Shown here: one piece after another, positions 41,987 to 50,532 of the stretch | Layout: each line of letters begins with the position of its first letter | Position numbering within the stretch: position 1 is the first letter of the stretch | Assembly: GCF_003664255.1 (NCBI RefSeq) | Contig: NZ_RCCV01000001.1 | Location: 434,001-498,000 of the forward strand | Length of the DNA: 64,000 bases | Source of the DNA: Micromonospora sp. M71_S20 | GTDB lineage: Bacteria > Actinomycetota > Actinomycetes > Mycobacteriales > Micromonosporaceae | Direction: 5' to 3' | Program-made: the position numbers and the translations under genes | The notes under the pieces: model-generated | The model's database searches: none | What the model was told of the DNA's origin: nothing | What the model saw: the letters and a program-made list of their open reading frames with translations, nothing else

Positions 41987-43519
41987 TCAGGGCCGCTCCG
42001 CGTCGGGCAGGGCCGGCAGCAGCAGCCGTACCCGCAGCCCCGGACCGCCGCCGTCCCGGCCGGGGTGGGCGTCGGTCAGGACGATGCCGCCGCCGGCCCG
42101 GCGGACCAGCTCGCGCACGATGGCCAGGCCGAGGCCGGCGCCGCCGTCGTCCCGGGCGCGGGCGTCGTCGAGCCGGGTGAACCGGCCGAAGACCCGCTCC
42201 CGGTCCGCGGCCGGGATCCCCGGCCCGTCGTCGGTCACCGTCACCAGGTGGTACGCCACGGCACCGTCGCGGGCCCCCCGGCCGGCGGTCCCGGCCCCGC
42301 TGTCCCCCCGGCCGGCGGCTCGGCCGTCGCCCTCGCCGACGGTTCCGCCGTCGCCACCCGCCCGGTCGCCGCCCGCCCGGTCGGCGGCCGGCCCGGCGGC
42401 CAGCACCACCTCGCCGTGGGCGTGCCGGACCGCGTTGTCGACCAGGTTGGTGAGGATCCGGCGCAGCTCGTCGGGGTCGCCCTCGGTCCACAGCGGCGTC
42501 GCCGGCGCGTCGAGGCGCACCGGCGGCGACGGGTACCGCGCGGCCACCGCCGCCAGCAGCGCCCCCAGCTCGACCGGCCCGGTGGCCCGCGCCGTCGGCC
42601 GCTCGTCGAGACGGGCCAGCAGCAGCAGGTCGTCGACGAGCCGGCCGAGGCGCTCGGTGTCGGCGAGCAGGTTCGCCGACACCGCCGTCCAGTCCGTCCG
42701 GTCGGCGAGCCGCCGGGCGACCTCCAGCTCGGTACGGATGTTCGTCAGCGGGCTGCGCAGCTCGTGGGCGGCGTCGGCGACGAACGCCCGCTGCCGGTCC
42801 CGGGCAGACTCCAGCCGGCCCAGCATCCCGTTGAGCGTGACCGCCAGCCGATGGATCTCGTCCTGCGACGCCGGTACGGGCAGCCGCCCGCCCCCGTCCC
42901 GTCCGGTGATCTCCTCGGCGCCCCGGCGCAGCGCCTCCACCGGGCGCAGGGTCGCGCCGACCACCCGCCAGGCCACGGCGGCGAGCACCGCCACCAGCAG
43001 CGGGAAGCTCACCAGCAGGATGGTCCGGACGACGTGCGCGCTGTGCCGCACGTCCGCCAGCGACCGGGCCACCAGGACGGTGCGCGGGTCGGCGGCGGTG
43101 CCCGCCGGTACGGCCACCACCCGCACCGGCCCGGCCAGCCCGACCCGCTCCCCCGACACCGTCAGCCGCTGCCGCGCGCCGGTGTCGACCCGTTGCGGCG
43201 ACACCATCGGCACCAGCCGGTCGGCGTCGATCGAGGCGGCCCGCACCCTGCCCTCGGCGTCGATCACCTGCACCCGGACCTGTCCACCGGCCACCGGCAG
43301 CGGATCGGGCAGGACCTCCTCGGCGGCGAGCAGCGCGACCGCGTCGGCGGTCCGGAACGCCTCGGTGTCCACCGCGCGTTGCAGGGCCCAGCCCAGCACG
43401 GCGAGCAGGACGAGGCCTCCGACGGCCAGTCCCCCCGACACCCCGAGCACCCCGACCACCATCAGCCGCCCGCGCAGCCCGAGCGCGGCACGCAGGCGCC
43501 CGCGCAGCCCCCGCGTCAC
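41987..43519 (-). CDS. Two-component sensor histidine kinase with a Gly-rich insertion in the ATPase domain
   Basis: 510 residues. Transmembrane helices at about 21-44 and 165-187 flank a 120-residue extracellular sensor. HAMP is about 188-240, and the H-box AFVADAAHELRSPLTN has phospho-acceptor His252. The HATPase has the N-box LTNLVDNAVRHA, G1 DDGPGIP (431-436) and G2 GLGLAI (462-467). Between N-box and G1 lies an unusual 45-residue insert of Gly/Ala/Asp/Arg (376-420). Start GTG 43519 overlaps the response-regulator stop (GTGA), so the pair is coupled. Confidence 0.93.
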   Translation of the reverse strand: MTRGLRGRLRAALGLRGRLMVVGVLGVSGGLAVGGLVLLAVLGWALQRAVDTEAFRTADAVALLAAEEVLPDPLPVAGGQVRVQVIDAEGRVRAASIDADRLVPMVSPQRVDTGARQRLTVSGERVGLAGPVRVVAVPAGTAADPRTVLVARSLADVRHSAHVVRTILLVSFPLLVAVLAAVAWRVVGATLRPVEALRRGAEEITGRDGGGRLPVPASQDEIHRLAVTLNGMLGRLESARDRQRAFVADAAHELRSPLTNIRTELEVARRLADRTDWTAVSANLLADTERLGRLVDDLLLLARLDERPTARATGPVELGALLAAVAARYPSPPVRLDAPATPLWTEGDPDELRRILTNLVDNAVRHAHGEVVLAAGPAADRAGGDRAGGDGGTVGEGDGRAAGRGDSGAGTAGRGARDGAVAYHLVTVTDDGPGIPAADRERVFGRFTRLDDARARDDGGAGLGLAIVRELVRRAGGGIVLTDAHPGRDGGGPGLRVRLLLPALPDAERP

Positions 43520-44172
43520 GGGGCGAGCCGGTAGCCGGCGCCCCGGACCGTCTCCAGACGCTCCCGGCCGATCTTGCGCCGCAGGTAACCGACGTAGACC
43601 TCGACCGCGTTGGGTGCGGTCTCGACGCTGGCGTCCCACACGTGGTCGAGCAGCTCCGTCTTGGAGACCACCTCGCCGGGGCGGCGCATCAGGTAGTCGA
43701 GCAGCGCGAACTCGCGGCTGGTCAGCGCGACCTCGGCGTCAGCCCGGGTGACCCGCCGCCGGGCCGGGTCGAGCCGCAGGTCGCCGACCGCGAGGACCGT
43801 GGGGCGTTCGGGGGCGCCGCGGCGCAACAGGGCCCGCAGCCGGGCCAGCAGCACGACGTACGAGAAGGGCTTGGTGAGGTAGTCGTCGGCCCCGCAGTCC
43901 AGCCCGTCGGCCTGGTCGTACTCGCCGTCCTTGGCCGAGAGCATGAGCACCGGCAGCCAGTGCTCCTCGGCGCGCAGCCGGCGGACCAGCTCGTAGCCGG
44001 AGAGGCCGGGCAGCATCACGTCGAGGACCATCGCGTCGTACCCGCCGTGCCGGGCCGCGTCGAGCCCCTCCGGGCCGGTCGCCGCCACGTCCACCGCGAA
44101 CCCCTCGGCCTGCAGACCCCGTTGCAGCGCGGACGCCAGCCGCGACTCGTCCTCCACCACCAGCAACCGCAC
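43516..44172 (-). CDS. OmpR/PhoB-family response regulator
   Basis: 218 residues. The receiver domain has acidic E7/D8, phosphorylation site Asp51 (MVLDVMLPG), switch Ser79 and Lys101 (YLTKPFS). The C-terminal winged helix (about 125-218) includes LTSREFALLDYLMRRPGEVV, DHVWDAS, VEVYVGYLRRKIG and ETVRGAGYRL. First gene of a two-gene operon with the kinase. It diverges from the LolA-like gene (94-bp gap), which is a likely target. Confidence 0.95.
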   Translation of the reverse strand: MRLLVVEDESRLASALQRGLQAEGFAVDVAATGPEGLDAARHGGYDAMVLDVMLPGLSGYELVRRLRAEEHWLPVLMLSAKDGEYDQADGLDCGADDYLTKPFSYVVLLARLRALLRRGAPERPTVLAVGDLRLDPARRRVTRADAEVALTSREFALLDYLMRRPGEVVSKTELLDHVWDASVETAPNAVEVYVGYLRRKIGRERLETVRGAGYRLAP

Positions 44173-44266
44173 GGGGTCAAGGGTGCCACCCGCGCGGGCG
44201 GTCGTACGGTCGTCCTCAGCGCCCTCACAGCGTCCAGGGGGCAGGATGTCCGGCAGGAGGTGTCAC

Positions 44267-45382
44267 ATGTCCGTCCTGAAGAGCCGTCCCGTCCTGCGCT
44301 GGCTGGTCCCGGTGACCGCCGTCGCGACCGTCATCGGCGGCGGCGCCGCGCTCGGCACGTTCGCCGCCCAGGCCGAGCCGAGCCTGCCGCCGCGTACCGC
44401 CGCCCAACTCCTGGTCGACCTGCAGACCTCCCGGCTGGAGGGACTCTCCGGCACGGTGGTGCAGCGCGCCGACCTGGGTCTGCCGCCGCTGGCCGGCCTG
44501 GTCGCCGGCGACGGTCCGGCCGGCCTGCTGACCGGCACGCACACGCTGCGGGTCTGGCACTCCGGGCCCGACCGGCAGCGCATCGCGCTGGTCGACACCC
44601 TCGGCGAGCGGGACGTCATCCGCAACGGCCGCGACGTGTGGGCCTGGAACAGCCGGTCCAACACCGCCACCCACCGCACCCTGCCCGAGGGCGCCGCCGG
44701 GGCCGAGACCCCGCAGTTGCCGGTCACCCCCGGGGAGGCGGCCGACCGGGCCCTGGCGGCGATCGGCCCGAGCACCGAGGTCAGCGTCGGCCGATCCGCG
44801 AAGGTCGCCGGCCGGGACGCGTACGAGCTGGTGCTCGCCCCGCGCGACGCCGCCTCGCTGGTGCACCAGGTGCGCATCGCCATCGACGCGCGCCAGCACG
44901 TGCCGCTGCGCTTCGAGGTCTTCGCCGACGGCAGCGACAAGCCGGCCTTCGAGATGGCGTTCACCCAGGTGTCGTACGCCCGGCCCGCCGCCGACCAGTT
45001 CACCTTCAACCCGCCGCCCGGGGTGAAGGTGACCGAGGAGACCGCCGGCAGGCAGCCCGCCGACGCGCCCGGGAAGCGGCCGGCGCACGGCGAGCGGCCG
45101 GACGTGCGTACCGTCGGCGAGAGCTGGGCCACGGTGGTGGTCGCGCGGCTCGACGGCGCCGGCGCGCCCGCCGACCGGGCCGGAACCACCCCCGGCCGCG
45201 CCGGGAACGGGTCGACCGCCGACCCGGCGGCGCTGCTCGGCAAGCTGCCGAAGGTCAGCGGCGACTGGGGCAGCGGCCGGCTGCTGACCGGGAAGCTGTT
45301 CAGCGCGCTGCTCACCGACGACGGCCGGCTCATCGCCGGCGCGGTAACGCCGGAGCGGCTCTACGAGGTGGCCAGGGGCTGA
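44267..45382 (+). CDS. Exported LolA/RseB-like protein (DUF2092 type)
   Basis: 371 residues. An N-terminal signal anchor (RPVLRWLVPVTAVATVIGGG, then a QAEP site) precedes a LolA-like half-barrel: LLVDLQTSRLEGLSGTVVQ, LRVWHSGPDRQRIALVD, RDVWAWNSRSNTATHRTL, YELVLAPRD, VRIAIDARQHVPLRFEVF and QFTFNPPPGVKVTE. Related to lipoprotein carriers and the MucB/RseB sensor of envelope stress. AGGAGG at 44255-44260 decides for ATG 44267. Divergent from the two-component system, which probably regulates it. Ends in a strong terminator. Confidence 0.88.
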   Translation: MSVLKSRPVLRWLVPVTAVATVIGGGAALGTFAAQAEPSLPPRTAAQLLVDLQTSRLEGLSGTVVQRADLGLPPLAGLVAGDGPAGLLTGTHTLRVWHSGPDRQRIALVDTLGERDVIRNGRDVWAWNSRSNTATHRTLPEGAAGAETPQLPVTPGEAADRALAAIGPSTEVSVGRSAKVAGRDAYELVLAPRDAASLVHQVRIAIDARQHVPLRFEVFADGSDKPAFEMAFTQVSYARPAADQFTFNPPPGVKVTEETAGRQPADAPGKRPAHGERPDVRTVGESWATVVVARLDGAGAPADRAGTTPGRAGNGSTADPAALLGKLPKVSGDWGSGRLLTGKLFSALLTDDGRLIAGAVTPERLYEVARG

Positions 45383-45394
45383 GAATCGGCAGTC

Positions 45395-45422
45395 CGGGGG
45401 CCCGCCAAGCGGCGGGCCCCCG
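45395..45422 (+). terminator. Hairpin terminator
   Basis: CGGGGGCCCGCC / GGCGGGCCCCCG, a 12-bp perfect stem with loop AAGC, 12 nt after the LolA-like stop. Confidence 0.9.
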
Positions 45423-45461
45423 CTGTCTGTGCGGTACGGGTCGTGGCGTGGCCCGGCGCGC

Positions 45462-45491
45462 TTGGTCGCGACGGCCGGCGCACGGTATCTT
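45462..45491 (+). promoter_or_regulatory. Candidate promoter of the HelR gene
   Basis: TTGGTC, 18-bp spacer, TATCTT at 45486-45491. Transcription from here gives a leader of roughly 68 nt containing the 45514 hairpin. No 19-bp rifamycin-associated element was found in this region. Confidence 0.5.
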
Positions 45492-45513
45492 TCTCAGTTC
45501 AGGCAACAAAAAA

Positions 45514-45534
45514 GAACGGCTCTCAAAGCCGTTC
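45514..45534 (+). promoter_or_regulatory. Leader hairpin upstream of HelR
   Basis: GAACGGCT / AGCCGTTC with a 5-nt loop, directly after an A-rich run (CAACAAAAAAG) that is unusual for this genome. It is inside the predicted 5' leader and 32 nt before the start codon. It could attenuate transcription or tune translation. Confidence 0.5.
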
Positions 45535-45565
45535 CGAGAGAGATGCTACTCGAATAGGAGACGGC

Positions 45566-47860
45566 TTGTCAAGGCATTCCGCCGATTCCGCCGAATTGCA
45601 GTCCGATGACGAAATCGGCCGCGAACAGGAATACGTCTCGATGCTCTACCGCCGGCTGGACGAGCTGCGTGAGCAGGCCTCCCGCCGGCTGGGCGACGAG
45701 CTGCGGGCGACCGGCGGCACCCGCCAGGCACTCTCCCAGCGCGACAGCGCGGTGCGGATGTACGCCGGTCAGGTCGAGCAGTTCTCCGCCGTGGAGAGCG
45801 GTCTGTGCTTCGGCCGGCTCGACACCGACGACGGCGGGCCCCACTACATCGGCCGGATCGGCATCTTCGACACCGACGGCGACTACGACCCGCTGCTGAT
45901 GGACTGGCGCGCCCCCGCGGCCCGCGCCTTCTACCTCGCCACCGCGGCCAACCCCCAGGGCGTACGCCGCCGCCGGCACCTGCGTACCCGGGAACGCAAG
46001 GTGACCGCGCTCAACGACGAGGTCCTGGACCTGGACACCGCCTCCCCCACCGCGCACGAGGAGCTGACCGGCGAGGCGTCGCTGCTCGCCGCGCTCAACG
46101 CCGGGCGCACCGGCCGGATGCGCGACATCGTCGAGACCATCCAGGCCGAGCAGGACCGGATCATCCGCGCCGACCTGCCGGGCGTACTGGTCGTGCAGGG
46201 CGGCCCCGGCACCGGCAAGACCGCCGTCGCGCTGCACCGCGCGGCGTACCTGCTCTACACCCACCGCGAGCAGCTCTCCACCCGGGGCGTGCTCCTGGTC
46301 GGCCCGAACGCCACGTTCCTGCGCTACATCTCCCAGGTGCTCCCGGCGCTGGCCGAGACGGGCGTGCTCCTGCGGACCCAGGGCGACCTCTTCCCGGGGG
46401 TGAGCGCCCGCCGGGCCGAGCCCGCCGCGACCGCCGCGCTCAAGGGCAGCGCGGTGATGGTCGAGGTGCTGGCCGCCGCCGTCCGGGACCGGCAGTGGGT
46501 GCCCGACGAGCCGCTGGAGATCGAGCTGCCGCAGCAGGAGGTGCTGCTGCTCGACCCGGAGACCGTGCGCGCCGCCCGGGACCGGGTTCGCCGCTCCGAC
46601 CGGCCGCACAACCTGGCCCGGGCGCTCTTCGACGTCGAGATCGTCCACGCCCTCGCGGCCCAGGTCGCCGAGCGGATCGGCGCGGACCCGCTGGGCGGGG
46701 AGAACCTGCTCGACGAGGCCGACGTGGCGGAGATCCGCCGCGAGCTGCGCGAGGAGCCCGAGGTGCGGGCCGTGCTGGACCAGCTCTGGCCGGTGCTCAC
46801 CCCGCAGCGCCTGCTCGCCGACCTGTACGCCTCCACCGAGCGGATCGCCGTCGCCGCGCCCATGCTCAGCGACGCCGAGCGGGCCATGCTGCACCGCGAG
46901 CCGGGCGGCTGGACGCCGGCCGACGTGCCGCTGCTGGACGAGGCGGCCGAGCTGCTCGGCGAGGACGAGCGGGCCGCCGCCGCTCGCCGGGAGCGGATCC
47001 GGGCCATGCAACGGGAGTACGCCGAGGGCGTGCTGGAGATCGCCCGGGGCTCCCGCTCCATCGACGTCGAGGACGAGGCCGACGGCGGTGAGATCCTCGG
47101 CGTCACCGACCTGCTCGACGCCGACCGGCTGCTGGAGCGGCAGGAGGAGGCGGACCGGCTGACCACCGCCCAGCGGGCCGCGGCCGACCGGCGCTGGGCG
47201 TTCGGGCACGTGATCGTCGACGAGGCGCAGGAGCTGTCGCCGATGGCCTGGCGACTGCTGATGCGCCGCTGCCCGAGCCGCTCGATGACCATCGTCGGCG
47301 ACGTGGCGCAGACCGGCGCGCTGTCCGGCACCCCGTCCTGGGCCGACGCGCTGGAGCCGTACGTGGCGCAGCGCTGGCGGCTGGAGGAGCTGACCGTCAG
47401 CTACCGCACCCCGGCCGAGATCATGGCGGTCGCCGCCGACGTGCTCACCGAGATCGACCCGGCGCTGCGCCCACCCCGCTCCGTACGCTCCAGCGGAGTG
47501 CCGCCGTGGGACCGCGCGGTGGCGCCGGAGCACCTGGCGGCGGAGTTGGTTGCCGCCACCACCCGGGAGGCCGCCGGCCTGGACGACGGCCGGCTCGGGG
47601 TGATCGTGCCGGCCGGCCGGGTCGACGAACTGGGCGCCGCGCTCACCGCCGCCCTGCCCGAGGCGGCCGTCGGCGAGGACCCGGAGCTGGAGAGCCGGGT
47701 GGTGGTGCTGACCGTCGGCCAGGCCAAGGGCCTCGAATTCGATTCGGTCCTCCTGGTCGATCCCGACCGCATCGTGGCGGAGTCACCCCGGGGCCGAAGC
47801 GACCTCTACGTCGCCCTCACCCGCGCCACCCAACGCCTCGGCATCCTCCGCCCCACCTGA
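45566..47860 (+). CDS. helR: HelR/HelD-type RNA polymerase recycling ATPase (UvrD-like)
   Basis: 764 residues, normal for HelR. The N-terminal coiled coil that enters the RNA polymerase secondary channel is in DEIGREQEYVSMLYRRLDEL. Motifs FGRLD, YIGRIGIFDTDG and MDWRAPAARAFYLAT follow, then IVETIQAEQDRIIRAD and Walker A GGPGTGKTAVALHRAAYLLY. Later motifs are VIVDEAQELSPMAWRLLMRRC (Walker B), VGDVAQTG, SYRTPAEIM, VVVLTVGQAKGLEFDSVLLVD and LYVALTRATQRL. It removes stalled polymerase and can confer rifampicin tolerance. The start is a TTG at 45566, chosen because TAGGAG precedes it; the upstream ATG/GTG candidates lie beyond the leader hairpin. Confidence 0.92.
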   Translation: MSRHSADSAELQSDDEIGREQEYVSMLYRRLDELREQASRRLGDELRATGGTRQALSQRDSAVRMYAGQVEQFSAVESGLCFGRLDTDDGGPHYIGRIGIFDTDGDYDPLLMDWRAPAARAFYLATAANPQGVRRRRHLRTRERKVTALNDEVLDLDTASPTAHEELTGEASLLAALNAGRTGRMRDIVETIQAEQDRIIRADLPGVLVVQGGPGTGKTAVALHRAAYLLYTHREQLSTRGVLLVGPNATFLRYISQVLPALAETGVLLRTQGDLFPGVSARRAEPAATAALKGSAVMVEVLAAAVRDRQWVPDEPLEIELPQQEVLLLDPETVRAARDRVRRSDRPHNLARALFDVEIVHALAAQVAERIGADPLGGENLLDEADVAEIRRELREEPEVRAVLDQLWPVLTPQRLLADLYASTERIAVAAPMLSDAERAMLHREPGGWTPADVPLLDEAAELLGEDERAAAARRERIRAMQREYAEGVLEIARGSRSIDVEDEADGGEILGVTDLLDADRLLERQEEADRLTTAQRAAADRRWAFGHVIVDEAQELSPMAWRLLMRRCPSRSMTIVGDVAQTGALSGTPSWADALEPYVAQRWRLEELTVSYRTPAEIMAVAADVLTEIDPALRPPRSVRSSGVPPWDRAVAPEHLAAELVAATTREAAGLDDGRLGVIVPAGRVDELGAALTAALPEAAVGEDPELESRVVVLTVGQAKGLEFDSVLLVDPDRIVAESPRGRSDLYVALTRATQRLGILRPT

Positions 47861-47900
47861 CCCACCTTCCCCGGCTCCCCACCCGCCCGCCTCCGGCCTC

Positions 47901-48005
47901 CGGGCACCGGGCACCGGGCTCCGGGCTCCGGGCTCCGGGCTCCGGGCTCCGGGCTCCGGGCTCCGGGCTCCGGGCTCCGGGCTCCGGGCTCCGGGCTCCG
48001 GGCTC
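47901..48005 (+). repeat. 7-bp tandem repeat, about 15 copies
   Basis: Two units of CGGGCAC followed by thirteen perfect units of CGGGCTC, just after the HelR stop. It is non-coding, and seven-base steps cycle through all frames. Confidence 0.95.
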
Positions 48006-48009
48006 CGGT

Positions 48010-48064
48010 GATCATGAGGTTGGCGGCGGTGTTGATCTCTACGGCTGCCGTCAACCTCATGATC
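48010..48064. repeat. Palindromic intergenic element 1
   Basis: GATCATGAGGTTG and its exact complement 30 nt apart, immediately after the heptamer array. Similar ends occur at 48636-48704. Confidence 0.8.
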
Positions 48065-48138
48065 GACCCGGTGGGTCGGGCCCGGGAGGGGGCCGGGGTG
48101 GGACCGGGCGGCGGATGGGCCGGGCCGGGGTGGGCCTG

Positions 48139-48552
48139 TCAGTCCGGGGTGAAGTCGCCGACCTGGCTGGCGGTGCCGGACTGGTCGCTGGTGGAGCCGC
48201 CCGCCGGGGTACTCAGGCCGCCGGTGGTGGCGTCGCCCGTGGTGGTCGGGGCCACCTTGCCGGGGTGCCGCTCCGGCTGCCGTGCCACCCGTCGCACGCT
48301 GGCCGGGCCCGCGGTACCGCCGGTCGTGGTGACGGCGCCCTGCCCCCGGGTGGGCCCGCCGTCCCGCAGCACCTCCGGGTCGATCGGGACGTGGGCGGGG
48401 TCGTCCGGGTCCTCGTCCTGGATGACCCGCTGCACGTCGGTGCGGGGCACGGTCACCTCGTCGAGGGCGCCCTCGCCGTACACCCCGCCGGCGATCCGGT
48501 CCTCGGCCTGCCGGGCGGCTTCCTGTCGCATGTCGTCCTCACGCACGTCCAT
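48139..48552 (-). CDS. Hypothetical hydrophilic protein
   Basis: 137 residues from ATG 48552 (MDVREDDMRQEAARQAEDRI). The N-terminal half is acidic (VIQDEDPDDPAHVPIDPEVL). The C-terminal half is disordered and Thr/Gly/Ser-rich (TTTGDATTGGLSTPAGGSTS). No signal peptide, helix bundle or family recognised. The longer frame to 48699 runs into the palindromic element and is not used. Codon use is normal, and a GAGGTG ribosome site precedes it. Confidence 0.65.
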   Translation of the reverse strand: MDVREDDMRQEAARQAEDRIAGGVYGEGALDEVTVPRTDVQRVIQDEDPDDPAHVPIDPEVLRDGGPTRGQGAVTTTGGTAGPASVRRVARQPERHPGKVAPTTTGDATTGGLSTPAGGSTSDQSGTASQVGDFTPD

Positions 48553-48635
48553 CACCTCGCAGAAGTGTCGGTCCGGATTGCGTGCCCGAGGGCCGGCCCG
48601 GCAAACCCGCCCCGACGCCCCACCCCATGCTCGGT

Positions 48636-48704
48636 CGATCATGCAGTCGTGGTGCCGGCCAGATGCCCGTTCGGGCGTTTTGCCCCACCACAACCGCATG
48701 ATCG
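48636..48704. repeat. Palindromic intergenic element 2
   Basis: CGATCATGCAGTCGTGGTG pairs with CCACCACAACCGCATGATCG with few mismatches. An inner hairpin GCCCGTTCGGGC is present. The outer ends share the GATCATG core with element 1. Confidence 0.75.
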
Positions 48705-48917
48705 ACGCCGACCTTCGGGGCGCGGGGCCAGGGCCGGGGCGCGGGGCGCGGGGCCACGGGTGGTCGGACTATTCGGGCAGCCGTGGGGGTTACTGGCCCC
48801 GGCGGCTCGGGTAGACGGCGGGTGCCCCCGCCATGAACGCGAACCGTGCCGTGGCCGACACGCGGTAGCGGGGCGAGGGAACGCAGGTACGACTCATCGC
48901 ATCCTGAGGAGGACAAG

Positions 48918-49307
48918 ATGAGCACGCAGGCTGCTTCCACCAGGCCGATGAACCGGACGACGCAGGACGCGCCCAACCGGGCCATGCAGGACCGGGCCAT
49001 GCAGGAGACGCCCACCCGTCCGATGCCGATGATGCACGACGGGCACCGGGAGGCCATGCAGGCGCCTGGCACGGAGACCAAGCCGTCGCTGCGTACGACC
49101 GAGTTCTGGGTCTACATCGCGGCCGTGATCGGCGTGCTGGCCGCCTCGCAGCTGGTCGGCCGGAACTCGGCCGGCGTGGACATCTTCCGGGCCGACAACG
49201 CCTGGTTCATGATCACGCTGCTGACCATCGGGTACCTGGGTAGCCGTGGTCTGGCCAAGGCCGGCAGCAACTGGCGCAGTGGTGAGGAGCGCAAGGCCCG
49301 GCACTGA
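48918..49307 (+). CDS. Small two-helix membrane protein
   Basis: 129 residues. A Met/Gln/Arg-rich disordered N-terminus (repeated RAMQ/RPM units) is followed by two transmembrane helices (FWVYIAAVIGVLAASQLVG and AWFMITLLTIGYLGS) and a short basic tail. AGGAGG ribosome site. No family recognised by name, though such short Met-rich two-helix proteins are common in actinomycetes. Ends at a shared terminator. Confidence 0.8.
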   Translation: MSTQAASTRPMNRTTQDAPNRAMQDRAMQETPTRPMPMMHDGHREAMQAPGTETKPSLRTTEFWVYIAAVIGVLAASQLVGRNSAGVDIFRADNAWFMITLLTIGYLGSRGLAKAGSNWRSGEERKARH

Positions 49308-49329
49308 CCGGGCACCGCTCCACCAGAAA

Positions 49330-49365
49330 CGGTGGCCTCCGGGACGACAGTCCCGGAGGCCACCG
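49330..49365. terminator. Bidirectional hairpin terminator
   Basis: CGGTGGCCTCCGGGA / TCCCGGAGGCCACCG, a 15-bp perfect stem with a 6-nt loop, between the membrane protein and the convergent Spo0M gene. Confidence 0.92.
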
Positions 49366-49377
49366 TCGTGTGTGGTC

Positions 49378-50331
49378 CTACTCCTCGAAGCCGCCGAAGT
49401 CCTCGCCGTCGCCCTCGAAGGCGTCGCCGATCATGTCACCGACGATCATGCCCCCGACGGCTCCCATCGCGGCACCGGCGACGACGCCGCCCATGCCGAC
49501 GCCCCGGCCATGCCCGTGCCCGTGGCCGCCGAACCCGTGCGCGCCACGCAGGCTCCCGTAGCGGGATGTCGTCTCCCGCAGCCAGCCGTCGACCACCTGG
49601 ACCCAGTCCGTCCGGTCGGCTTCGGTGTGCGAGACGCGGTAGTGGCCGAACGCGTCGTGCCCGGCGGTGAGGAACCCGCCGCGCTTGTCGCACTCCAGGA
49701 TGACCTCGACGCCGTGCGGGCTGGTGACGAAGGTCAGCTCGACCTCGTTGATGGTGCCCGCGTACTGGGGCGAGGCGAAGAACTCGATCTCCTGGTAGAA
49801 CGGCAGCGTCTGCTGCGTGCCCCGGATGTGGCCGCGCTCCAGGTCGGCGTGCTTGAAGCGGAAGCCGAGCCGCTGGAACGCCTCCAGGATCCGCTCGTGC
49901 ACCGGCAGCGGGTGCACGTTGACCTGGTCCAGGTCGCCCTTGTCCACCGCCCGGGCGATGGCCAGCTCGGTGCGCAGCCCCATCGTCATGCCGCGCAGCC
50001 GCTGGCCGTAGACGTCGGTGATCGGGGTCTCCCACGGCACCGGGAGCTGGAACGGGATGGCGAGCTGCTGCTTCGCGGCGAGCTGGAGCGGGCCGCTGAC
50101 CGGCAGCCGGTGGAACTCCATGACGCCGGCGTACTCGGTGTCGTGGCCCTCGATCTCGACCCGGGTGACCAGGCCGACGACGACCTGCTCGATGTTGGCC
50201 GGCGCGTCGCCGCCGAGCAGGTTCACCTGGCCCTCGAGGGCCAGGCCGGGCCGGGTGTTCGGGTTGGTCAGGACGGTGTCGACGCTCGGCCCACCCACCC
50301 CGAACGCGCTCAACATCTTCTTGAAGACCAT
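49378..50331 (-). CDS. Spo0M-family sporulation control protein
   Basis: 317 residues. The arrestin-like beta-sandwich fold of Spo0M starts MVFKKMLSAFGVGGPSVDTVL and includes GLALEGQVNLLGGDAPANIE, FQLPVPWETPITDVYGQRL and GLRTELAIARAVDKGDLDQV. All are diagnostic. The C-terminal extension has a His/Gly-rich stretch (HGHGHGRG) and a Gly-rich hydrophobic segment (GGVVAGAAMGAVGGMIVGDM). In Bacillus, Spo0M affects sporulation onset. The role in actinomycetes is less clear but fits a sporulating host. Confidence 0.92.
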   Translation of the reverse strand: MVFKKMLSAFGVGGPSVDTVLTNPNTRPGLALEGQVNLLGGDAPANIEQVVVGLVTRVEIEGHDTEYAGVMEFHRLPVSGPLQLAAKQQLAIPFQLPVPWETPITDVYGQRLRGMTMGLRTELAIARAVDKGDLDQVNVHPLPVHERILEAFQRLGFRFKHADLERGHIRGTQQTLPFYQEIEFFASPQYAGTINEVELTFVTSPHGVEVILECDKRGGFLTAGHDAFGHYRVSHTEADRTDWVQVVDGWLRETTSRYGSLRGAHGFGGHGHGHGRGVGMGGVVAGAAMGAVGGMIVGDMIGDAFEGDGEDFGGFEE

Positions 50332-50532
50332 CGGAACTCCCGCGCAAAGACACCGCGCTCCACCCTGGAGCCGGTCGCTGACTTCCCGGGACCCTAACCG
50401 GAGGCGCTGTGAAGTGCCTGTGAAGGCGCGCCGTCCGACGAGAGCACCGCAGGCCGGCGCGTCCGACGCGGAGTCGAGCCTGCCGCGACGGGTCCGACGG
50501 CCGTACGACCGCCGGCTTGAGCGAGCGGGCGA

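Noticed and set aside
45395..45422. Rifamycin-associated element upstream of HelR
   Set aside because: The palindrome here is a terminator hairpin of the preceding gene (GGGGGCCCGCC arms) and does not match the known 19-bp element.
45569..47533. 654-codon minus-strand frame opposite HelR
   Set aside because: Composition is that of an antisense shadow and HelR motifs are unambiguous on the plus strand.
47901..48005. Possible CRISPR array
   Set aside because: The units are 7 bp with no spacers; it is a simple tandem repeat.
47806..48060. Minus-strand frame encoding repeated ARSPEPG units
   Set aside because: It exists only because the 7-bp repeat stays open in that frame; no start site or conserved flank.
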